Origin: Nitrospirota bacterium | GTDB taxonomy: Bacteria > Nitrospirota > Nitrospiria > Nitrospirales > Nitrospiraceae | NCBI GenBank assembly: GCA_005877535.1 | Contig: VBOM01000127.1 | Location: 1-11,345, forward strand | DNA length: 11,345 bases | Reading direction: 5' to 3' | In this document: piece by piece, positions 1 through 6,973 of the stretch | Position numbering within the stretch: the first letter of the stretch is position 1 | Layout of the letters: each line of letters begins with the position of its first letter | Notes under the pieces: model-generated | Seen by the model: the letters and a program-made list of their open reading frames with translations, nothing else | Database searches by the model: none | What the model was told of the DNA's origin: nothing | Translations under genes and position numbers: made by a program

Positions 1-1
1 C

Positions 2-2026
2 GCAGACCTATTGCAGTTTCTCGCGAAGACTGTCAAGTCGGAACAGCTGTCGCGTGTGTTGGCTGCTTCCCATGAGGTCGAAGGCAGTGCCTCTCCCAGG
101 TTTCGGATGGTCGGCTCGCTCAATCAGCCGGGTGGCGTCACTTTTGCCGGGGGTGAGATTACAGTTCAGCGTGTCAGTCTGACCAATCCGTCGTTGCCCG
201 AGAGACTGACGGGGCTGCAGGGCCGGTTCGTCCTGTCGGATGGCGGGACGCAGTTCGATCAGGTGACGGGACATTTTGGCGATCTGGCCTTGCAGATCAG
301 TGGAGGCATCACGGGGGGCAGCGGCACCACCTTTCAAGATTTCCTGATTAGGGTCAAGGGAGATGCGGAGCATATGGCCAAGTTGTTGCCCTCGCAAGCC
401 ATTCCAGCCGGGATGATCGAGGGCTTGGTCAATGGCGCTGTGGTGCTGACCGGGCCGACCGTATCGCCGCACATACGGGGTGAGGTCGTTCTGTCTGAAT
501 CGAAAGTGACGCTTCCCGGTCTGGTCGAAAAACCGATCGGCGCCCAGGCGACGGTGGAATTCGAGGGCATGATTCCACAGGCCTCCGGGGTCTTGCTCGA
601 TCGGCTCGAGCTGAGTGTGCCGCCGATCAAACTGCCGGTCAAAGGCAAGATTCAACTGGGTGAACGATTCTCAATCGATGCGGCGCTTTCGACCGGCACC
701 CTGTCATTGTCTCGCGTGCCGGAATGGATTGCCAAAGGAGGGTTTGAGGCGGGGAATATCGAATTGTCGCTCGACATGAAGGGGAAGGGACCAGATTGGA
801 AAGCCTGGAGGAACACCGGGTGGCTCGCGTTGACCAACGGTCTGATGAACGCCAAGGGGGTCGAGGGACCAATCCAGGATTTGTATCTGCGGGTCCACTT
901 TGTGAAAAACGGCGTGGAGATCAAGCGGTTGTCGTTTCGCCTGCTCGACAGCGACGTCGTGCTGGAAGCGGCGATCCGCAACTGGGCGGCAAAACCTTCG
1001 ATTATCGCCAAGATCGAGTCCAGTCAAATGGATCTCGATCTCCTTATCCCGAAAGGCCAACGGTCGCCGATCCGAGAGTTTCTGGAAACTCTTGCAGCTA
1101 CCAGCAAGGTCCAAGCAACCTTATCGATGGCGCGTGGCCATTATAGACATCTCAAATTTGGAAGCCTCTCCGGCCGCATTACGATTCAAGACGGTGTGCT
1201 TGATCTGGATCGTTTGTCCGGCCAATCGACCAATGGAGAAGTCGCCGGCCGCATGGTGGTGCAACTGCCGCGCAAAGAGCCAGCCGACGCTGAGCTCTCG
1301 GTTCGGGCGACGGGCCTGTTGGTGGAAGATGTATTGAAGCTGGCGAAGGGGGGTAAAGGAGGCGGAATCACAGGTGAAGCTCGAATGACGGGGACGATCC
1401 GCGGCAATGGGAAGAATCCGCACGGGCTATATCCCACGTTGAACGGCAAGGTGGATATCCTGCTTGAAAACGGACGCATCTTCAAATCGGAGGAACGGGC
1501 GGTCTGGAAAATCATCAGCATTTTGAATCTTCCGGCCGTGCTTCAAGGAAAAGTGGATTTGGAGAAAGAAGGGTTGCCCTATAATAAGATTTCGGCAAAG
1601 GTTGTCATGCGGAACGGGCTCTTCGAGACCGAGAACCTGATCATCGATAGCCCGATCGTCAAGATTACCGCTGCCGGCAACTATGATTTGCCGACGGATC
1701 AAATCGACATGGTCTGGGCCGTCAGCCCGTTCGGGTCCTATTCGCAATTCCTGAAAACGATTCCACTCTTCGGGCGAATCTTTGCCGGTGATCGCAAAGG
1801 CGTTGCCACTGCGTTGTTCTCCGTCAAAGGGTCAATCGAGGACCCAGAGGTGACGTACCTGCCGATGAAGTCGTTCGCCACCGGCGTGACGGGCCTGGCG
1901 CAACTTGCTTTCGACATTTTGAAGAACACGGTCATGCTGCCGATTGATCTGATGACGCCTGACGAGGAGAAAGATGTCGACAAGGACAACATACCCGCGC
2001 CTGAACCAGTTCCATCTGTGCCTTGA
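2..2026 (+). CDS. AsmA-like envelope protein, 5' end outside the window
   Basis: The reading frame is open to the left edge, so the gene starts upstream and the first TTG at 11 is not a real start; about 674 C-terminal codons are visible. The sequence is rich in alternating hydrophobic beta strands with repeated 'G.l.g' and 'G.v..p' turns, as in the AsmA/TamB/YhdP superfamily of bridge-like proteins that help move lipids between the inner and outer membranes. The best-matching part is the C-terminal AsmA-like region (about 1435-1960), with LNGKVDILLENGRI, the stretch ending KITAAGNYDLPTDQID, and FSVKGSIEDPEVTYLP. The protein ends in an acidic and proline-rich tail. An N-terminal signal anchor would be expected upstream but cannot be seen. 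The AsmA-like family call is fairly safe; the specific subfamily and substrate are inference. Confidence 0.8.
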   Translation, partial: ADLLQFLAKTVKSEQLSRVLAASHEVEGSASPRFRMVGSLNQPGGVTFAGGEITVQRVSLTNPSLPERLTGLQGRFVLSDGGTQFDQVTGHFGDLALQISGGITGGSGTTFQDFLIRVKGDAEHMAKLLPSQAIPAGMIEGLVNGAVVLTGPTVSPHIRGEVVLSESKVTLPGLVEKPIGAQATVEFEGMIPQASGVLLDRLELSVPPIKLPVKGKIQLGERFSIDAALSTGTLSLSRVPEWIAKGGFEAGNIELSLDMKGKGPDWKAWRNTGWLALTNGLMNAKGVEGPIQDLYLRVHFVKNGVEIKRLSFRLLDSDVVLEAAIRNWAAKPSIIAKIESSQMDLDLLIPKGQRSPIREFLETLAATSKVQATLSMARGHYRHLKFGSLSGRITIQDGVLDLDRLSGQSTNGEVAGRMVVQLPRKEPADAELSVRATGLLVEDVLKLAKGGKGGGITGEARMTGTIRGNGKNPHGLYPTLNGKVDILLENGRIFKSEERAVWKIISILNLPAVLQGKVDLEKEGLPYNKISAKVVMRNGLFETENLIIDSPIVKITAAGNYDLPTDQIDMVWAVSPFGSYSQFLKTIPLFGRIFAGDRKGVATALFSVKGSIEDPEVTYLPMKSFATGVTGLAQLAFDILKNTVMLPIDLMTPDEEKDVDKDNIPAPEPVPSVP

Positions 2027-2051
2027 CCGACCTCCCCCCCCGTGCTAAATT
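2023..2051 (+). promoter_or_regulatory. Probable sigma-70 promoter of the peptidase gene
   Basis: TTGACC (2023-2028) and TAAATT (2046-2051) are separated by exactly 17 bases. The -35 box matches five of six consensus positions and the -10 box four of six. The -35 box overlaps the stop codon of the AsmA-like gene. Transcription would begin near 2058, only about ten bases before the ATG at 2068. That leaves no room for a Shine-Dalgarno site, and none is visible, so a very short-leader or leaderless message is inferred. Confidence 0.45.
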
Positions 2052-2067
2052 CCGACCTGCATTCACT

Positions 2068-3174
2068 ATGGCTTCATCCACGCCGCAATCTCAACGTGCC
2101 ACGGTCTTTATCGCTGCCAGCGAGACCGATGCCAATTTATATTACGCGACGAAGTTTATTGCGCCGGACCCCTTTATCTATTTGGAAATTAAGGGGGAGC
2201 GGATGCTGGTGATGAGCGATCTTGAGATGGATCGGGCGAAGAGCCAGTCCTCCGTCGATCGGGTGCTCTCGTATTCGGAGGTCGAAGGGCGAGCCAAGAC
2301 GCAAGGTATCGCTGAGCCAAGTATGGTTGAGGTCGTTCATATCCTCCTGCGGGAAGCCGGCATCACGCAGGTCCTGGTTCCGGCGAACTTTCCCTTCAGC
2401 CATGCAGTCAAGTTCCAGTCCTTGGGGTATCAGCTGCATCCGAAAAGGGACCCGTTCTACGAACAGCGTGTGGTGAAGACCGCCGATGAAGTCCGCTATA
2501 TCGAAGCAGCCCAGCGCGCGACCGAACAGGCGGTCGCAGCCGCCCACGATCTGCTGCGTCAGGCCTCAATCAAACAGGATCAACTGTGGTTCGATGGGAT
2601 ACCGCTGACGTCGGAGCGAGTGAAGAAGCTGATCAATGTGACATTGATGGAGTGCGACTGTGTCGCCCAGCATACCATCGTTGCGGGGGGAGAGCAGGCT
2701 TGCGATCCACACAACGAAGGCAGTGGACCGTTACCGGCTCACCGCAGCATTATCTTCGACGTGTTTCCTCGTTCCGCCACCAACCGGTATTTCGCCGATA
2801 TGTCCAGAACTGTGGTGCGAGGGACCCCGAGCCCCGAACTGAAGCGGCTCTATCAGACGGTCCTGGCTGCGCAGGAAGAGGCGATCACGAAAGTCAAAGA
2901 CGGAGCGGACGGGAAGAGGATTCATCAGGGGATCTGCGCTCGGTTTGAAAAAGCCGGGTACAAGACAGGCCTCGTCAATGGCCGCATGCAGGGCTACTTT
3001 CACGGCACCGGCCATGGGGTTGGACTCGATATCCATGAAATGCCGCGCATTAGCCGCACCGGGTCACTTCTCCAAGAAGGCCACGTTGTCACCGTTGAGC
3101 CAGGCCTCTACTATCCCGGTCTCGGTCCACACCCCATCCTGAAGAGTTTCGGCTCGATGTCAGCCGCGGGATGA
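2068..3174 (+). CDS. M24-family metallopeptidase (Xaa-Pro type), C-terminally truncated
   Basis: This resembles cytoplasmic Xaa-Pro aminopeptidase/prolidase enzymes: an N-terminal creatinase-like domain (residues 1 to about 150) followed by the pita-bread catalytic domain. Visible metal ligands are D231 in IIFDVFPR, D244 in YFADMSRTVVRG, H316 in HGTGHGVGLDIHE and E344 in TVEPGLYYPGLG. In the family a further glutamate, in an R-x-E-D motif just after 'PGLG', completes the five-ligand dinuclear metal site. Here the protein instead runs into PHPILKSFGSMSAAG and stops, so that ligand and the last strand are missing. The enzyme is therefore probably inactive, or the sequence has lost a segment. 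The ATG at 2068 is preferred over the TTG at 2023 because it follows a promoter-like pair. The stop TGA overlaps the sdhB ATG by four bases. Confidence 0.8.
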   Translation: MASSTPQSQRATVFIAASETDANLYYATKFIAPDPFIYLEIKGERMLVMSDLEMDRAKSQSSVDRVLSYSEVEGRAKTQGIAEPSMVEVVHILLREAGITQVLVPANFPFSHAVKFQSLGYQLHPKRDPFYEQRVVKTADEVRYIEAAQRATEQAVAAAHDLLRQASIKQDQLWFDGIPLTSERVKKLINVTLMECDCVAQHTIVAGGEQACDPHNEGSGPLPAHRSIIFDVFPRSATNRYFADMSRTVVRGTPSPELKRLYQTVLAAQEEAITKVKDGADGKRIHQGICARFEKAGYKTGLVNGRMQGYFHGTGHGVGLDIHEMPRISRTGSLLQEGHVVTVEPGLYYPGLGPHPILKSFGSMSAAG

Positions 3175-4055
3175 CCGTCCTCGATGCCCTCATTCGGATC
3201 AAGCATGAGTGCGACGGGAGCCTGGCACTTCGCTACTCCTGCCGCTCTGCGATTTGTGGCTCTTGTGCGATGACGATCAACGGCAGCGAGAAACTGGCAT
3301 GCCGCACCTCTCTCCGCAAAGAACTTGAAAGGCACGGCCACATCGAGGTTTCGCCGCTCCGCAACCTCCCGGTCATCAAAGACCTGGTTGTGGATATGGC
3401 GTCGTTCTGGGGGAAGATCCGCGACGTGCATCCCTGGCTGGTTCCAACGGCTTGGCCTAGGCGTGAGGGCGTGCCTGCTCAGACGAAGGTGCGGGACCAT
3501 GCCAATCCACAGTTTCACAATGTGGATGCCTGCATCATGTGCGGCGCCTGCGTCGCGGCTTGTACTGTGCATGAAGTCTCGAAAGGGTTTGCCGGCCCTG
3601 CAGCCCTGGCGAAGGCCGATCGTTTCCTTTCCGATCCACGAGAATCTCGTTCATCGACAAGGGCCAGGCTCTCGACGCTCCAAGACGAGCACGGCATCTG
3701 GGACTGCACACGTTGTAATTTCTGCGTGGAGGTCTGTCCGAAAGATGTCAAACCCATGGAGGCGATCGTCAGGTTGCGTCGGGCCTCTCTCGAACATGGG
3801 TTGACGACGACCGGTGGCGCGCGTCACATTCTTGGTTTTACCGATCTGGTCGAGCAGCAAGGGCGCTTGAACGAAGCGATCATGCCACTGAAGGTGGTGG
3901 GGTTCGCACCGCGTAACCTCTTGCGCATCCTGCCTCTGGCCATCACGATGTTGCTCAAAGGGAAAATCCCCAATCCTTTCGGACATGCGCTCCCTGGGCT
4001 CAGCCAGATCCAGGCCCTCATTCGTCGAGTGCGACGTACTATGCCGCCAGCCTGA
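3171..4055 (+). CDS. sdhB: Succinate dehydrogenase/fumarate reductase iron-sulfur subunit, N-terminally shortened, HdrC-like tail
   Basis: This is the electron-transfer subunit that passes electrons between the flavin subunit SdhA and the quinone side. The 2Fe-2S cysteines are C24, C29, C32 and C44 (SCRSAICGSCAM, then LACRT). A 4Fe-4S motif lies at C121/C124/C127/C131 (CIMCGACVAAC), and a second at C179/C182/C185/C189 (CTRCNFCVEVCP). The last has four cysteines where classical SdhB has C-x5-C-x3-CP and a 3Fe-4S cluster; the four-cysteine form is known from type-E enzymes. Residues 211-294 (GRLNEAIMPLKVVG and on) resemble the tail of HdrC. The protein begins at MTVLDALIRIK and so lacks the first ferredoxin-domain strand of the family. 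The same frame upstream encodes a plausible remainder (HPEEFRLDVSRG) but has no start codon before a stop at 3096. There is no Shine-Dalgarno site, so expression would depend on ATGA coupling. Confidence 0.85.
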   Translation: MTVLDALIRIKHECDGSLALRYSCRSAICGSCAMTINGSEKLACRTSLRKELERHGHIEVSPLRNLPVIKDLVVDMASFWGKIRDVHPWLVPTAWPRREGVPAQTKVRDHANPQFHNVDACIMCGACVAACTVHEVSKGFAGPAALAKADRFLSDPRESRSSTRARLSTLQDEHGIWDCTRCNFCVEVCPKDVKPMEAIVRLRRASLEHGLTTTGGARHILGFTDLVEQQGRLNEAIMPLKVVGFAPRNLLRILPLAITMLLKGKIPNPFGHALPGLSQIQALIRRVRRTMPPA

Positions 4056-4060
4056 CGCCC

Positions 4061-4495
4061 ATGGCGTGGACCTTTCGATTTCTTGAGGATATTGCTATGG
4101 CCGATACTGCCTTCGAAGCTCAGGGGGAGTCGGTCGAGGAGGTCTTTCGCGGCGCGACGCAGGCTCTCCTTGAGAGCATGGCTAACCCTGTCACGGTTTC
4201 GGGAGGATGGGAGCGCGCAATTGAGCGGACCGATGTGGACCCATCGACGTTGTTGTTCGATTGGTTGTCGGAGGTGGTCTACTGGAAAGACGCAGCGGGG
4301 GTGGTCTTTCGAGAGGCACCGCTCACACTGACGCGGGAGGGGGACGTGTGGCTGTTGCGAGCAGGTCTGATCGGCGCACCGGTGGATCAGCAGACACAAG
4401 AACTCCATGCCGATGTGAAGGGGGTCACGAAACATCGGTACGAGCTCAAGCAAACAGGCGGTTCCTGGAAGGTAATTGTGGTGCTCGACGTATGA
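4061..4495 (+). CDS. Archease, activator of the RNA ligase RtcB
   Basis: At 144 aa this is the usual size for archease, a small metal-binding protein that speeds guanylylation of RtcB and lets it turn over many times. Recognisable family features are the N-terminal FRFLEDIAMADTAFEAQG with its acidic metal-site residues, LLFDWLSEVVYWKD (64-77), the 'EL-H-ADVKGVTKHRYEL' block (114-129), and the C-terminal VVLDV, whose aspartate and terminal valine form part of the calcium site in characterised archeases. The start ATG lies 5 bases after the sdhB stop. The rtcB gene follows after 110 bp, so the two very probably act together in RNA repair or processing. Confidence 0.9.
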   Translation: MAWTFRFLEDIAMADTAFEAQGESVEEVFRGATQALLESMANPVTVSGGWERAIERTDVDPSTLLFDWLSEVVYWKDAAGVVFREAPLTLTREGDVWLLRAGLIGAPVDQQTQELHADVKGVTKHRYELKQTGGSWKVIVVLDV

Positions 4496-4513
4496 CCCCT
4501 GCGAGACATGCGG

Positions 4514-4592
4514 GACGAGCGAGGCAAGCGCGACGTGTTCGAGACAGTCGTCTTTCTTACACTTCTCGCTCATCGCGCTTTTCTCGCTAGTC
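4514..4592. repeat. Imperfect inverted repeat between archease and rtcB
   Basis: GACGAGCGAGGCAAGCGCG (4514-4532) pairs with CGCGCTTTTCTCGCTAGTC (4574-4592) at 16 of 19 positions, with a loop of 41 bases. Outer bases (GCGAGACATG at 4501-4510 and TCTCGC at 4591-4596) extend the similarity loosely. It fills most of the 110-bp gap. It could be a small dispersed palindrome, an RNA structure in the leader of rtcB, or an attenuator between the two genes; the sequence does not decide. No T-run follows, so a simple intrinsic terminator is unlikely. Confidence 0.55.
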
Positions 4593-4605
4593 TCGCTCAC
4601 TTGAT

Positions 4606-6057
4606 ATGAATCTCAACACTGACATGGCGGTCAATCGGATTACGGACGACATTTGGGAAATCCCTCTGTCTGAAAAACCCGGGATGCTGGTGCCGGCCAG
4701 GATTTATGCAACCAGGGAGATTCTCCAGGCCATGGATTCCGGGGTCTTCGATCAGGTGACCAATGTCGCCTGCCTACCCGGCATCCGCCGGTATGCGCTC
4801 TGTATGCCTGACGGGCATTGGGGATATGGATTCCCGATCGGGGGTGTTGCGGCGTTCGACGTGCAGGACGGGGTCATCTCTCCAGGCGGTGTGGGATATG
4901 ATATCAACTGCGGCATGCGGCTGATTCGAACAGATTTGACGCTGGCGGACGTGCAGCCTTATCTAGAGACGCTCCTGACCGAGCTCTTTCGAAAAGTGCC
5001 GGCGGGCGTCGGGGCGAGCGGATTTCTTCGGCTCTCGGGGGAGGAATTTGCTCAGGTGATGACCCATGGGGCCCGGTGGTGTGTAGAGAGGGGATACGGG
5101 TGGCATCGGGATCTCGTCCGTATGGAAGAGGGGGGCTGCATCGAGGGCGCCGATCCGTCGATCGTGACCGACCATGCGATCCAACGGGGCATCAACCAAC
5201 TGGGGACCTTGGGCTCGGGCAATCACTATCTTGAAGTCCAGGTGGTCTCGAACGAACGGATATTCGATCCGGTCACGGCTGCGGCGCTCGGGATCACCGG
5301 CCACGAGCAGATCGTCGTGATGGTGCATTGTGGCTCGCGCGGGTTCGGTCATCAGGTTGCGAGCGACTACCTCAAGGTGTTCGAAAAAGCCATGCGCCGC
5401 AATGGCATCACAGTGAAAGATCAGCAGTTGGCCTGTGCGCCGTTTCGATCTCCCGAGGGGCAGGAGTATTTTTCCGCCATGAACTGTGCCGCGAACACGG
5501 CCTTTGCCAATCGCCAAGTCATCACGCATCAGATTCGCGAAGCCTTCGCAACGGTATTCGGTCAGTCCGCCGAGGCACTGGGGATGGAGCTGGTGTATGA
5601 CGTGGCACATAACATCGCGAAGGTGGAGCGGTATGCAGAAGGAGAGTTGGTGGTGCATCGCAAAGGAGCGACCAGGGCGTTTGGGCCGGGAAGTCCTGAA
5701 CTACCAGAAACGTTTCGACAGACAGGCCAGCCGGTAATCTGTGGCGGCTCAATGGAGACTGGCTCGTACCTGCTTGTGGGGACGGATCAAGCGGTGCGTG
5801 ACACGTTCGGGTCGACGATGCACGGGTCCGGGAGAACGATGTCCCGCGCACAAGCGAAGAGAACAGTTCGCGGTGAGCAGCTGCAGCAACAGATGAAACA
5901 GCGCGGCATTCTGGTCAAGGCCGTGTCGATGTCAGGTCTGGCGGAGGAGGCCGGCCTGGCATACAAGAATATTTCTGAAGTGGTGGAGTCGGTCGATCGT
6001 GCGGGAATTACAAAAAAAGTGGCGGAATTGCGTCCGATTGGCAATATAAAGGGGTGA
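4606..6057 (+). CDS. rtcB: RNA-splicing ligase RtcB
   Basis: RtcB is a GTP- and manganese-dependent ligase that joins RNA ends carrying 2',3'-cyclic phosphate or 3'-phosphate to 5'-hydroxyl ends. All active-site residues known from the Pyrococcus enzyme can be matched by context: D99 and C102 in GYDINCGMR, H207 in GSGNHYLE, H241 in VMVHCGSRGFGHQ, H335 in YDVAHNIAKVE, and the guanylate-accepting H406 in TMHGSGRTMSRAQAKR. The 483-aa length is normal and the gene looks intact. The start is uncertain: ATG 4606 and ATG 4624 are in frame and neither has a good ribosome-binding site; the shorter form begins MAVNRITDDIWEIP. The neighbouring archease gene supports the call. Confidence 0.95.
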   Translation: MNLNTDMAVNRITDDIWEIPLSEKPGMLVPARIYATREILQAMDSGVFDQVTNVACLPGIRRYALCMPDGHWGYGFPIGGVAAFDVQDGVISPGGVGYDINCGMRLIRTDLTLADVQPYLETLLTELFRKVPAGVGASGFLRLSGEEFAQVMTHGARWCVERGYGWHRDLVRMEEGGCIEGADPSIVTDHAIQRGINQLGTLGSGNHYLEVQVVSNERIFDPVTAAALGITGHEQIVVMVHCGSRGFGHQVASDYLKVFEKAMRRNGITVKDQQLACAPFRSPEGQEYFSAMNCAANTAFANRQVITHQIREAFATVFGQSAEALGMELVYDVAHNIAKVERYAEGELVVHRKGATRAFGPGSPELPETFRQTGQPVICGGSMETGSYLLVGTDQAVRDTFGSTMHGSGRTMSRAQAKRTVRGEQLQQQMKQRGILVKAVSMSGLAEEAGLAYKNISEVVESVDRAGITKKVAELRPIGNIKG

Positions 6058-6075
6058 TCGCAGAAGGAGAGTCAC

Positions 6076-6432
6076 ATGGATAAACGGCAGCATCCCCGGT
6101 TTCCCGCCAGGTTTCACAGTTCCTTTACCTCCGTCACCGTGGTCAGTGGGGAGGGGAATGTGGTTGATCTGTCGTTGCGTGGCTGCTGCGTGGAATCCGA
6201 GACGTCCGTGCAGCCCGGAAGCACGCTCACGATACGCGTGCATATTCTGCAGGACGAACCCCCCATCACCATCCTTGAAGCCGTCGTGCGGTGGACGCGC
6301 GAGGGCCGCTTCGGGATCGAATTTCTCTCCTTGGTTCCTGAAGAATGGGCTCGCTTGCAACATACCGTGACGCAGTTGGAACTGCACCCCTACGAGAAGA
6401 AGCCAACCGACGACACTTCTGAAGCTGCGTAA
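6076..6432 (+). CDS. PilZ-domain protein, probable cyclic-di-GMP receptor
   Basis: This 118-aa single-domain protein carries both PilZ ligand motifs: RxxxR as R4-QHP-R8 and D/NxSxxG as D31-L-S-L-R-G36. These residues grip cyclic-di-GMP in studied PilZ proteins, so binding is likely. The rest fits the PilZ beta barrel, with VVRWTREGRFGIEFLSL as the usual last strand. No output domain is present, so it would work by binding a partner. AGGAGA at 6065-6070 precedes the ATG at a good distance. The gene begins 18 bases after rtcB ends and may be read from the same transcript, although no functional link to RNA repair is known. Confidence 0.9.
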   Translation: MDKRQHPRFPARFHSSFTSVTVVSGEGNVVDLSLRGCCVESETSVQPGSTLTIRVHILQDEPPITILEAVVRWTREGRFGIEFLSLVPEEWARLQHTVTQLELHPYEKKPTDDTSEAA

Positions 6433-6530
6433 CAGCAATCGGCCACGCGAGTTCAGTAGCTGACCCTTCTCCCTCTGTGTGTCCCTGTGGTGGATGGCAC
6501 AGGTGTCTGCTCCCGTTCCGCTCCTTGACC

Positions 6531-6724
6531 TAGCCCGCATTATTCATGAACACTTCTGCTGCAATCGCCGATCCGCTGCTGCGACGGGCCTCCAGCCGGC
6601 GGGCTCGCCCCTCGATTCCTCAACGTACTGCACGAGTACGCATCGGGTCCTCAGGGCTCCGCGCGCTGGTCTCGCGACGCGGCTCAGCGATTTCGCGACG
6701 AACCGTCATGAATAATGCGGGCTA
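6531..6724 (-). repeat. 194-bp foldback (MITE-like) repeat, copy 1
   Basis: This copy is bounded by a perfect 19-bp terminal inverted repeat, TAGCCCGCATTATTCATGA at 6531-6549 and its complement at 6706-6724, and is flanked so that CTAG stands at both ends. The centre is a hairpin (CGTACT 6624-6629, five-base loop, AGTACG 6635-6640), and much of the interior also pairs arm to arm. It is inverted relative to the copies at 8284 and 9431; minus is used here only to record that. All three are 194 bp and align without gaps. One strand is open from ATG 6546 to TAG 6725 (59 codons, arginine-rich), but no ribosome-binding site or clear protein-level selection supports it as a gene. No transposase is in the window. 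A non-autonomous mobile element or a structured intergenic repeat is most likely. Confidence 0.85.
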
Positions 6725-6802
6725 GATCTCCCTACATCTGGTACCTCGGAAGATGGGTCGATCATTGCTCGTTCAATTTCGTTTGGGTTCTCTCTGGTTC
6801 AT

Positions 6803-6864
6803 CTGGTCTATCTGGTTTGTTTTGATGATTGAGCCAGCGAAACGAGACAAACCAAACAGACCAG
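6803..6864. repeat. Inverted repeat with CTGGT-rich arms
   Basis: CTGGTCTATCTGGTTTGT (6803-6820) and ACAAACCAAACAGACCAG (6847-6864) pair at 16 of 18 positions around a 26-base loop. The left arm sits in a run of three 9-base units beginning TCTGG (6802-6828 approximately). The arms are AT-richer than the surrounding DNA. It could act as a transcription terminator for the genes upstream, but there is no clean T-run after the stem. It may instead be a small dispersed palindrome. Confidence 0.5.
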
Positions 6865-6903
6865 TGCATCCTGTCGTTTCTCACGCTTTATGATCCCTGC
6901 ACG

Positions 6904-6932
6904 GTGACTTTCCGAAAGGCGGAAGTTATACT
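6904..6932 (+). promoter_or_regulatory. Probable promoter of the coiled-coil protein / sdhE pair
   Basis: GTGACT (6904-6909) and TATACT (6927-6932) are 17 bases apart; the boxes match consensus at four and five of six positions. The spacer begins within a short palindrome, CTTTCCGAAAG (6908-6918), a position where a repressor could act; that role is inference. The start codon at 6974 lies about 35 bases after the expected transcription start. Confidence 0.45.
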
Positions 6933-6960
6933 TCAAATCTAGGGCCCTATCGTTAGAAAT

Positions 6961-6965
6961 GGAGG
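6961..6965 (+). promoter_or_regulatory. Ribosome-binding site fixing the start at 6974
   Basis: GGAGG lies eight bases before ATG 6974, the ideal distance, and overlaps the in-frame ATG at 6959. The earlier ATG would place the ribosome-binding site inside its own coding sequence, so 6974 is the better start. That choice also gives a standard signal peptide beginning MKNYVGRLW. Confidence 0.75.
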
Positions 6966-6973
6966 CGATCGCT

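Larger units (their letters stand above)
6433..6973. other. Intergenic region of 541 bp
   Basis: The gap after the PilZ gene has four parts. 6433-6530 shows nothing recognisable. 6531-6724 is repeat copy 1. 6725-6890 is unassigned AT-richer sequence containing an inverted repeat at 6803-6864. 6900-6973 is the likely promoter and leader of the next gene. No tRNA or conserved small-RNA signature was recognised, and the reading frames here arise from the repeat. Confidence 0.6.

Noticed and set aside
3824..4600. Minus-strand frame of 258 codons across sdhB and archease
   Set aside because: It is antisense to two well-supported genes, has an unusual His/Cys/Arg-rich composition and matches no family I know.
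6479..6715. Plus-strand frame of 78 codons
   Set aside because: It runs through repeat copy 1 with no ribosome-binding site and no protein-like composition before the repeat; it is explained by the element.
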